From positions 1 to 16,951 of the forward strand of contig DHLV01000003.1 in the NCBI GenBank assembly GCA_002405445.1: a stretch of 16,951 bases of DNA. The letters are read 5' to 3'. The translations under genes and the position numbers were made by a program. Shown here in pieces: positions 1-6,832 of this stretch. This DNA comes from Flammeovirgaceae bacterium UBA4659 (GTDB lineage: Bacteria > Bacteroidota > Bacteroidia > Cytophagales > Cyclobacteriaceae). Below the pieces are notes generated by a model. It saw only the letters and a list, made by a program, of their open reading frames with translations, did not search any database and was not told the DNA's origin. The first letter of the stretch is position 1. Every line of letters begins with the position of its first letter.

Positions 1-428
1 TTAGAAGTACCATTGAGAGACGTATTTCCCGCCCAATAGCCCGGCAAGTTCAATGCCTTCACCACTTTTGACCAAAACGTGATTTTATCCGTCATCCCTT
101 CTTGCACCCAAACTGATTTGGTTGCCCTGATGGATTTTGGTACGAGCAAATCGCTGCACACCACCGCCAAATCATAATGGTTATTGTAAACGGACTGAGC
201 GTAGTCGTTCTTGAGGCGATTTTGTGACAGGTATCGCTCAGTATTCTCGCGAAACTGGCCGCCTAAAATTGTGCTCGAGCCCCCACCTCTCTTTACAAAT
301 TCTTGCACTACCCAGTTATCGCTGTAGAACTGAGAAAAATAACAATCGTAATCAGACAGATGCGATGCGATGGCGTGCATCTGTGTTACTTGGTTGAGAG
401 AGCCAACCGTAAATAGTATCTTCTTCAC
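1..428 (-). CDS. Glycosyltransferase-like protein, N-terminal part (runs off left edge)
   Basis: The frame is open from a GTG at 428-426 down to base 1, giving 142 full codons with no stop. The tta at bases 1-3 is not in this frame. The protein begins (M)KKILFTVGSLNQ, a beta-strand plus glycine-containing loop typical of the first Rossmann strand of GT-B glycosyltransferases and UDP-GlcNAc 2-epimerase-like enzymes. Later segments include NNHYDLAVVCSDLLVPKS and VWVQEGMTDKITFWSK. From memory this resembles a Bacteroidota family annotated as glycosyltransferase or glycerophosphotransferase-like; I could not check it. An in-frame TAG lies at 431-429, directly before the GTG, and the next ATG is about 16 codons in and would remove the conserved first strand, so GTG is the only sensible start. 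A -7-like element sits at 448-455. Substrate and pathway cannot be told from this fragment. Confidence 0.6.
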   Translation of the reverse strand, partial: MKKILFTVGSLNQVTQMHAIASHLSDYDCYFSQFYSDNWVVQEFVKRGGGSSTILGGQFRENTERYLSQNRLKNDYAQSVYNNHYDLAVVCSDLLVPKSIRATKSVWVQEGMTDKITFWSKVVKALNLPGYWAGNTSLNGTS

Positions 429-447
429 CTATCGCTTTCTATTTGCG

Positions 448-455
448 CAAAAGTA
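448..455 (-). promoter_or_regulatory. Predicted -7 promoter element for the GTG-start gene
   Basis: On the - strand this reads TACTTTTG, a perfect match to the Bacteroidota -7 consensus TAnnTTTG. It ends 20 bp before the GTG start at 428. No TTTG -33 element is obvious upstream. Confidence 0.45.
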
Positions 456-630
456 TTAGCGAGATGTTACTTGAAATTTCATTAGGCGTGATGAAACGGT
501 TAAGTTTTTAACGGTGGATTAATATTTCTATAATCTTGAAACTACAATAAATTAAACCGAAAGGCGACTATGTCAGTCCTTTACCGCTGCGGATGACCTT
601 CAATTCTTCAATCAGCACCCAGGTGGTGAA

Positions 631-753
631 ATGAAGAGTATTTCCGAGTTGCATCGAAGTCAAATTGAAAAACCTATTACCTCATTTCCAGAGGTAGAAC
701 ATCTCAATCAAACAGTAATCGGTGAAACGATCACATTCGTAGAAAAATATTAG
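631..753 (+). CDS. Possible 40-aa ORF or gene remnant in the 429-806 intergenic region
   Basis: ATG at 631, stop TAG at 751-753. The peptide starts MKSISELHRSQIEKP and ends ETITFVEKY. AGGTGGTGA just upstream could serve as a ribosome binding site. The frame is open back to the stop at 553-555 (about 66 codons in all) with no ATG before 631, so this might instead be the tail of a decayed longer gene. I do not recognise the sequence. It is the only plausible coding stretch in the 378-bp gap 429-806; otherwise that gap holds the -7 element of the GTG gene and a hairpin at 758-785. Confidence 0.2.
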   Translation: MKSISELHRSQIEKPITSFPEVEHLNQTVIGETITFVEKY

Positions 754-757
754 TGAC

Positions 758-785
758 AAACCCCCACGCTTTTTTCATGGGGTTT
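758..785 (-). terminator. Hairpin after the lipocalin-like lipoprotein gene
   Basis: AAACCCC (758-764) can pair with GGGGTTT (779-785) around a 14-nt loop containing a T6 run. It lies 22 bp past the stop of the - strand gene at 807 and just after the stop of the small + strand ORF at 753, so it could act in both directions. The stem is only 7 bp and there is no clean U-tract after it, so the call is moderate. Confidence 0.45.
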
Positions 786-806
786 ACTACCTAACACATT
801 AATCGA

Positions 807-1247
807 CTACGGTGCTTTCATATTAAAAGTGTAGTTACCCGCTACACTTGAAACCCTGCCACCAGGTGCTGTTGCAAACGTCATTTTGAACTGCAGAGCG
901 GAAGAGCTTATCTGGGTGACAGTTACCAAAGCACCATCATTCCGGGTCAAGTCAAATAAGTTTTGAATTGTTGATGCCTGTAACGTGAAAGTACCCGAGG
1001 CGGGCCAGAGGTTTCCCACCGGATTGGTCGTAGTAAACTTGCCGTCTTTAGTGAAGCTGATTACCATGCCAGGAAAGGCGTTGGTTACATCCTTGCTGTC
1101 AAGTTGAACGTTGTTCACTGTCCAACTCCGGCTTAAGTTATTGAGAAAATTGTCTTTGGTGGGATCAACCTTTTCTGACGAGCAAGAAGAAATTTGGAAA
1201 AGCACCACGATGGCTGCCAATACAAGGAGAATCTGATTTTTTTTCAT
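807..1247 (-). CDS. Small lipoprotein, lipocalin-like
   Basis: 146 aa. The N-terminus is a lipoprotein signal peptide with a lysine pair, a hydrophobic stretch and a lipobox ending I19-S20-S21-C22, so the mature protein should be lipid-anchored. The residues after the cysteine (S-S-E-K) do not match the K-(D/E)2 surface-export signal, so a periplasm-facing location is more likely. The body has alternating beta-strand patterns: RSWTVNNVQLDSKDV near residues 40-55, then VISFTKDGKFTTTN and WPASGTFTLQ, ending in GNYTFNMK. This layout is typical of the small lipocalin-like lipoproteins of Bacteroidota, whose ligands are mostly unknown. The start lies 33 bp after the stop of the T9SS gene at 1281 on the same strand with no terminator seen between them, so the two are probably co-transcribed. 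Confidence 0.75.
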   Translation of the reverse strand: MKKNQILLVLAAIVVLFQISSCSSEKVDPTKDNFLNNLSRSWTVNNVQLDSKDVTNAFPGMVISFTKDGKFTTTNPVGNLWPASGTFTLQASTIQNLFDLTRNDGALVTVTQISSSALQFKMTFATAPGGRVSSVAGNYTFNMKAP

Positions 1248-1280
1248 TTCTTAATATTCTTTTACGATCAACAAAATTGA

Positions 1281-4200
1281 TCAGTTTATCTTCAATACTT
1301 TCTTTACAATTACCTGCTCACCCAGTTTCAACTTCAAATAGTATAATCCATTGGGTAGATTCGAGATGTCCAGTTGAAGGGTGCTTTTATCAATTAATCT
1401 CAAATTCACGTCACCGAATTCTCTGCCCAAGTCATCGATCAAATGGGTCTGTTTCGGCTCAATTGTTTGTTTCGATTTTATCCAATAAACCCCTTTGCCA
1501 GGGTTGGGGTACAACGTTAACTGATCGACAATCACATCATCAGCAGCTGTAATTCTTACACCACGACCTGTAATTGCCAGCGTACTCGTGCCAGATGTGG
1601 CATTTGTGCTAACTGTGAGGTTGCCGTTGTAATCTTGTGGGGCTGTTGGTGCAAAGGTTACCTGCACATTGAGCGATCCGCCCGCAGCAACCGTTCCGTT
1701 GGTTGGTGTAACGGTGTAACCTGCAGGGGCAGTGATTCCTGTAATCGACAAGCTAGAATTGCCGGTATTGTTGATGGCAATGCTTTTCTGAACCGATGGT
1801 TCGCCTACAATTACGTCACCGAATTGCAAGGTGCCATTTATTGCCAACACGCGCGACAGCGTTGTTGCTGCAATCACATTTGAATTAGTTGAAATCCCAT
1901 TTGCATTAGATGCACGTAAGCGATAGCTGTAACTCACCCCCGGAAGTAAACCGGTAACTGACGTGCTGGTGCCTGTAACGCTTAAGGCGTTAAACCCAGT
2001 TACGAAAGTCGTGAAGTTGTCTGACGACACATCTAGCAAATAATTGGCAGCTCCGGCTACTGTTGCCCAGTTGGCCGTAAAGCTGTTTGTCGATAAAAGT
2101 GTGGCTGCCGATGCCACTGGTGCAGTTAACACTGTTGCAGCGTTGACAACGTTAGAGGGTTGCGAATTACCATATACGTTAACAGCACGCACGCGATAGG
2201 CATAAGCCGTGTTTGAAGTTAGACCCGAAATGGCCACGGATGTCGTATTTGAATTCTGTGATGCAAAAGTCGTAAATCCGTTTGTAGAATACTCCACGAT
2301 ATAACTAGTCGCACCGGTTACGCTGCTCCAATTGGCCGTAAATCCTGCTGCAGAGATTTGTGTAGCTGCAGTTGCCACCGGGGCAGCCGCTACAGCAACA
2401 TTTTTTAAACTGTAAACAGAAACGGTTGAGCTTACTTCATTGCCAGCCAGCAACAACGCGTTACCATTAGGACTATCTTGCGCGGCAATGTAAACAATGC
2501 CTTCCGCACCACGGTCTCCACCCAACGCTGTTGGAGGCACTGTGCGCGAATTCAGATAGTCAGAGAAAATTGGTGCCGTAGGGTTAGTAATGTCAAACAC
2601 CATCACTCCGCCAATTCTCTCAAGACCGATAAATGCATAAGTTTTGCCCGCAATAACAGTTGTTACAACACCTTCAGGCTCTGGGCCCTTGTTGTCGCTG
2701 CGGTCTTTGATATTATTGTTAGAATGATCTGCGTTGAAGAGAGCGCCCCATGTAGCATCTTCAGAAACTATTTTTTCGATTGCGTTGCCGCTGTCAAATA
2801 CCAAAGATCCATTGTTTGCATTCCAGATGGCAAATGAACGGCCGCCTAATACTTGTATCTCATCAAACTGATTTGAGGAATTGCGATTTGCATTGGTGAC
2901 TTGCAAGCGACCCAAAGCCGAGTTTCTCTTCAAAATAGCTGCATTAGGGAAGGTAGAGGGATTTAATACATACCCGGCATCGGCAACTCGAACTTCCTCT
3001 GTGTAACCCGGTCCCGGTAAACCTGAACCGCCCGTCCAGTTGCGCGAGTCGCCTTCCGTTGCACCGATTACGTATGGAGTCCCTGCTATTTCAAAGTACG
3101 CTATGCCATCCGGCTGGTACATTCCTTTTACTGGCCAGTTAACGGGAATTATCTGGTTGTTAGAAACTCGGTCTGACGCGTCAAACGCATTGCCCGCAAT
3201 CGAATGGTCCTTTAATCCCAACGGGAAGATGCTGGTGATTTGCTTGTTCACAACATCCACGGCCACCATCGCGTTGTTTTCTTGCAGCACAACCCACGCT
3301 TTGCGCGAATCGTTGGAAAAGGTTACGTATTCAGGTTCGAAATCTTGAGAAACGGTAGCATTCGGCCCGTAAATTCTTATGCCCTGACTTCTCAATGAGG
3401 CGATTTGAGCATCAAAAGCGTTAAAGTTCAAAACAGAAACACTGCTTTGCTGTAACCCTATTGCACCGTTTGAGAGATCAATGATCGAAATGCTTCCCTG
3501 AGGGTCAAATGAATAGTTCGCATTGGGTTCGCCTTCGTCAGCAGTCATAACTGTTTTGCCATCAGGCGAAAATCCAACCATGTCAGGTTGAACACCTACG
3601 TTTACCTGAGAGATAAGTGCACCGTTGGTGTCTAAGAAAACAACTTTACCCGGCACAGAGGTGGTGGCGGTCGCTACTATGGTACCCTCCACCGCAACTG
3701 CTACAATTCCGTTTTTTACTGCCACACTGTTTACACCCGCACCGTAAGCGCTCATGTCAATTGAAGAAATAGCAGTGATGGAAGCTGGGTTTGAAAAATT
3801 GAGAATTTCCAATCTGTTTTGAATTGAGTTTACCACAAACAACCGCTGCGTGCCCGGATCGTGTGCAACAATTTCCGCAGAGGCTGAACCCGCGGTGCCT
3901 ACCTGATAGCTTGAAGTGTATTGGAATTCGATGGCTTTGCTGGGTGCCGTGGCTGTTTGATCATCATCTTTTATATACAAGATATGCGTGTTTGAGTTGG
4001 CCGAAGAATTGATAGTTGCGCCAATAGCGTTTGTTAACTGGAATACCGCGTAGCGGGTTGGTTGTGGTGAAGTGTTGTTAATCACAGCTACCTGAAACGA
4101 TTGAGTGTTATTGGTACTTCCTGCTGGGAACGTAAGTGTTTGGGTGGTGAAATTAATGTCTGTCCCCAACACGGCATTACCTGTATTCGCAACAGTAACA

Positions 4201-4397
4201 TCCACTGTAATGTCAGGCGTGGTGGTGGAGCGAGTTAAAATAACATTGATAGTTGCCGTGCCTGCGCTTTCCAGCACAGTGCTGTTAGCATCACTTACTG
4301 CACCTGACGCAGCAGGAGTGACTATTTGAAAGGCCACCGTCTGACCAAACGACCAGTGGCCTAACAGAATAAACGAAAAGAGTAAAATTTTCTTCAT
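1281..4397 (-). CDS. T9SS-exported multidomain protein with MSP130-like / choice-of-anchor-I core
   Basis: 1038 aa. Seen in order: a Sec signal peptide (residues 1-19, ending SFGQ); a Calx-beta-like domain (about 20-146, ending YIKDDD); a large beta-propeller-like domain (about 150-668) with SAEIVAHDPGTQRLFVVNS, VNSVAVKNGIVAVAVE, PDMVGFSPDGKTVMTADEGEP, GPEPEGVVT and DRGAEGI; two fibronectin-III repeats (about 672-757 and 759-848), each beginning APVA(T/S)AAT and containing FTANW; an ASH/choice-of-anchor-D-like Ig domain (about 853-953, GTLQFGDVIVGEPSVQ); and a C-terminal T9SS type A sorting domain (about 959-1038, LYPNPGKGVYWI ending VIVKKVLKIN). The core matches the bacterial family related to sea-urchin MSP130, often annotated as alkaline-phosphatase-like; no enzymatic activity is proven from sequence. 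It should cross the outer membrane by T9SS and be attached to the cell surface or released. It heads the probable operon with the lipoprotein at 807-1247 and has a repeat-containing promoter at 4420-4488. Confidence 0.88.
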   Translation of the reverse strand: MKKILLFSFILLGHWSFGQTVAFQIVTPAASGAVSDANSTVLESAGTATINVILTRSTTTPDITVDVTVANTGNAVLGTDINFTTQTLTFPAGSTNNTQSFQVAVINNTSPQPTRYAVFQLTNAIGATINSSANSNTHILYIKDDDQTATAPSKAIEFQYTSSYQVGTAGSASAEIVAHDPGTQRLFVVNSIQNRLEILNFSNPASITAISSIDMSAYGAGVNSVAVKNGIVAVAVEGTIVATATTSVPGKVVFLDTNGALISQVNVGVQPDMVGFSPDGKTVMTADEGEPNANYSFDPQGSISIIDLSNGAIGLQQSSVSVLNFNAFDAQIASLRSQGIRIYGPNATVSQDFEPEYVTFSNDSRKAWVVLQENNAMVAVDVVNKQITSIFPLGLKDHSIAGNAFDASDRVSNNQIIPVNWPVKGMYQPDGIAYFEIAGTPYVIGATEGDSRNWTGGSGLPGPGYTEEVRVADAGYVLNPSTFPNAAILKRNSALGRLQVTNANRNSSNQFDEIQVLGGRSFAIWNANNGSLVFDSGNAIEKIVSEDATWGALFNADHSNNNIKDRSDNKGPEPEGVVTTVIAGKTYAFIGLERIGGVMVFDITNPTAPIFSDYLNSRTVPPTALGGDRGAEGIVYIAAQDSPNGNALLLAGNEVSSTVSVYSLKNVAVAAAPVATAATQISAAGFTANWSSVTGATSYIVEYSTNGFTTFASQNSNTTSVAISGLTSNTAYAYRVRAVNVYGNSQPSNVVNAATVLTAPVASAATLLSTNSFTANWATVAGAANYLLDVSSDNFTTFVTGFNALSVTGTSTSVTGLLPGVSYSYRLRASNANGISTNSNVIAATTLSRVLAINGTLQFGDVIVGEPSVQKSIAINNTGNSSLSITGITAPAGYTVTPTNGTVAAGGSLNVQVTFAPTAPQDYNGNLTVSTNATSGTSTLAITGRGVRITAADDVIVDQLTLYPNPGKGVYWIKSKQTIEPKQTHLIDDLGREFGDVNLRLIDKSTLQLDISNLPNGLYYLKLKLGEQVIVKKVLKIN

Positions 4398-4419
4398 GTT
4401 TCGGTTTTAATTTCGGGTG

Positions 4420-4488
4420 CGAAAGTAAAACATTCATCAAGGCCAGATTTAAATCAAGCATTAACGAATTATTAAGCTGCTGTTACTC
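4420..4488 (-). promoter_or_regulatory. Promoter of the T9SS protein gene: -7-like element plus three 11-bp-spaced TTA repeats
   Basis: The - strand reads TACTTTCG at 4427-4420, one mismatch from the -7 consensus TAnnTTTG. Farther upstream, the + strand shows TTAACG at 4461, TTAAGC at 4472 and TTACTC at 4483, exactly 11 bp apart. The first TTA is 34 bp from the end of the -7 element (4427 to 4461). There is no TTTG -33 element between, which fits an activator-dependent promoter. The same layout recurs at 12409-12477 and 15422-15479. An 11-bp direct repeat is the usual operator geometry for OmpR/PhoB-family regulators; the identity of the regulator is inference. Confidence 0.55.
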
Positions 4489-4687
4489 CATTAATAAAAG
4501 AAAAGAAGGCAATGGGGAGATAGAACAAATTCAGACAACGTAACGGTCGCTGAGTTATTCAACTCATGTAAGTATTGCGTACTGTTAGTTTCTCTTTCTA
4601 ACGCGTCTTCAACTTCATAACAATTCCATAAACTTTAGGAGAAAACCCGTTCGCTTTCAAAGGTGTTATTTGCAGCAAATCTGTCCC

Positions 4688-6829
4688 ATGAGTTGGTTTG
4701 CGAAGTGGAGCATCCGCGCCAGGTTGTTGATGGCGTTCCTTTCAGTTTTGTTATTATCAGGTGTACTCATCTATTTCAGCATCCGGTCCATTCAGTCGAT
4801 CACATTTTTTAAGTCAGTAAACGAAAAGCTCGAGACACTGGAACTCAACCTAACTGTGGAAGAACTTGCCGTGAAGGAGTTTATTTATGAAGGCTACAAA
4901 ACGGCAGAGTTCCATCAACAAAATATCAGCCCTCAAATTGACCACTTCTATACCAGCAATAAGAAGTGCCAAGAAATTTTGGCATTTCTACAACTTCATG
5001 GCAGCGAGCATCAATCACAGTGGGCAGAACTAAAGTCCACCCAAATTGCAATCCAAAAACAATTTGATTCATTGAGACAGCTTTTCAAAGCGCGAGGCTT
5101 TAAAGACTTCGGGTTAGAAGGGTCGCTTCGAAAAGCCGTGCACGAAGTTGAGAACAGCCAGGCTAAGTTTGATAAAACGTTGTTGCTTACGCTAAGGCGA
5201 AACGAAAAGGACTTCTTCCTCCGCAAGGATCTAAAGTATCAAAGGGATTTTGCCAAAAATCTGGAACTTTTTGTCTCAAATATTTCGCGTGATGCCACGC
5301 TGACACAGTTGGCTGAAAAGTATGGAAAGGAATTCAATCGCGTGGTAGAACTGGAACAGACAGTCGGTTTAACGGAGAACGCTGGCATCAGAGGAAGGCT
5401 GAAATCAAACCTTGAAAGATCCAGACCACAATTAAGCCAGGTTAAGACCGAAATGATTGCCGCGAATGAAACGGCTGTGCTCAAATCTCAGTCAAGGCTT
5501 ATGATCATGTTTGTGATACAATTGGCATTGGGTATCACATTGGCTGTTTCCTACAGCAGAATCATTTCGCGGTCAATCAAAAGCATACGCGATGCAATGA
5601 CTAGTTTGGCGGCTGGCAAGTTTCCTGAAAAATTAAAAATTGTTTCGTCAGAAGAAATCGGCCAGACTAAGGCTGCCCTTAACCAATTGGTGGATCGCGT
5701 TCACTCCGCTGTAGATTTCGCCTCTGCATTAGGTAATGGCGATTTGAATGCCACGTATAACGAAGCCTTTCGACAAGATGTGTTGGCGGTTGCACTCATT
5801 CAAATGCAAGACAAAATCAGAGAGGCAGATGACCGACAGTTTAAAATCAATTGGGTGAATGAAGGTATTGCCCAAATTGCCAATATCACTAAAAACGAAA
5901 GGCAAGGTTTAGAAGAATTATCTCAGGTGATTCTGGCCAATTTGGTGAAGTATGTGGGTGCGAACCAAGGAGTTCTGTATTCCCTTGAAACCACCACGCT
6001 CCATGCAGTCGCTCACTTTGGCACCTCAAAGCAGGGCACCAACAAAAATGCAATTGAATTAGGCGAAGGTTTGGTGGGGCAATGCGCAGTGGACGGCACA
6101 ACCCAAAATCTCACTAATTTACCGAATCAATACTTCAAGATATCCTCGGGACTCGGAAACACATCGCCCAAAAACGTGGTGTTGGTGCCATTGCTACTGG
6201 AGAGAAAGGTATATGGAGTGCTGGAAGTAGCGAGCCTGGAAGTACTTCCCCTATACAAGGTCGCGTTTCTTGAACGTGCATCAGAAAGCGTGGCGCTCCT
6301 AATTTTTAACCGTCAAACATCAGTGGTCACAGCACAACTGCTGGAGCAAGCAAAAGAAAAAACATTTGCCCTACAACAACAGGAAGAAGAAATGCGGCAA
6401 AACATGGAAGAACTGGTTGCCGTACAAGAGCAACTGCGCAGGCGCACTGCCGAATTTGAGACGAGGGTGAAACTGATCAATAGTGCCGGCATTGGTATAG
6501 TTGAGTTCGACCAGAAAGGCATGGTACTTCAAGCTAACCAAAGCTTCTTAAGCAAATCGGGCTATTCTGAATGGGAAGTAGTCGGTCGGGAAATTGAATC
6601 ATTCTTCTTGCCAAAAATTAACTTGAGCGATTTGTTGGTCGAACTTAAAACCAGCGAAACACAGCATATAGAACTTGAACTAAGTTCGAAGACTGGCAAA
6701 TCATCTGCCGTAAAAGTCACTTGCACTGCTCTGGCAAACAACAATGGCGATACGCTACGCATTGTTGCAATTATTGTTGATCTGCCGACTTATCGGCAAC
6801 GTGTTGTTACGTTAACAGAGTTTGAATAG
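4688..6829 (+). CDS. Membrane sensor with HAMP-GAF-PAS domains and no output domain
   Basis: 713 aa from ATG 4688. An upstream in-frame TTG at 4670 would add six residues, but the ATG start gives MSWFAKWSIRARLL, which lines up with MRKFFEFNSIRSRML of the neighbouring kinase, so I chose it. Seen in order: TM1 (about 9-33); an all-helical extracytoplasmic domain with RGFKDFGLEG (about 136-145), LRRNEKDFFLRKD (about 168-180) and GLTENAGIRGRL (about 228); TM2 (about 271-290); a HAMP and a second HAMP-like segment (about 290-375); a GAF domain (about 388-545); a coiled coil with EEEMRQNMEELVAVQEQL (about 546-595); and a C-terminal PAS domain (about 596-710). No histidine kinase, GGDEF, MCP-signalling or DNA-binding domain follows. 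The R-R-x-E-K-D-F-x-L-R motif is common in helical bundle sensor domains of chemoreceptors and kinases. It may work through a partner, perhaps the adjacent kinase. The ligand is unknown. Confidence 0.8.
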   Translation: MSWFAKWSIRARLLMAFLSVLLLSGVLIYFSIRSIQSITFFKSVNEKLETLELNLTVEELAVKEFIYEGYKTAEFHQQNISPQIDHFYTSNKKCQEILAFLQLHGSEHQSQWAELKSTQIAIQKQFDSLRQLFKARGFKDFGLEGSLRKAVHEVENSQAKFDKTLLLTLRRNEKDFFLRKDLKYQRDFAKNLELFVSNISRDATLTQLAEKYGKEFNRVVELEQTVGLTENAGIRGRLKSNLERSRPQLSQVKTEMIAANETAVLKSQSRLMIMFVIQLALGITLAVSYSRIISRSIKSIRDAMTSLAAGKFPEKLKIVSSEEIGQTKAALNQLVDRVHSAVDFASALGNGDLNATYNEAFRQDVLAVALIQMQDKIREADDRQFKINWVNEGIAQIANITKNERQGLEELSQVILANLVKYVGANQGVLYSLETTTLHAVAHFGTSKQGTNKNAIELGEGLVGQCAVDGTTQNLTNLPNQYFKISSGLGNTSPKNVVLVPLLLERKVYGVLEVASLEVLPLYKVAFLERASESVALLIFNRQTSVVTAQLLEQAKEKTFALQQQEEEMRQNMEELVAVQEQLRRRTAEFETRVKLINSAGIGIVEFDQKGMVLQANQSFLSKSGYSEWEVVGREIESFFLPKINLSDLLVELKTSETQHIELELSSKTGKSSAVKVTCTALANNNGDTLRIVAIIVDLPTYRQRVVTLTEFE

Positions 6830-6832
6830 AAG

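Noticed and set aside
482..524. TTA repeats (508 and 519) upstream of the GTG gene as another member of the shared box
   Set aside because: They are 11 bp apart but 53 bp from the -7 element, out of register with the three matching promoters.
1860..2400. Similar segments as a DNA repeat
   Set aside because: They encode two tandem fibronectin-III domains; the similarity is explained at protein level.
4551..4566. Palindrome TGAGTT-ATTC-AACTCA upstream of the + strand sensor as an operator
   Set aside because: Only 6-bp arms, a single occurrence, and no clear -7 element nearby to place it relative to a promoter.
4670..4687. TTG start adding six residues to the HAMP-GAF-PAS sensor
   Set aside because: The ATG at 4688 aligns with the N-terminus of the paralogous kinase, and the extra residues add nothing recognisable.
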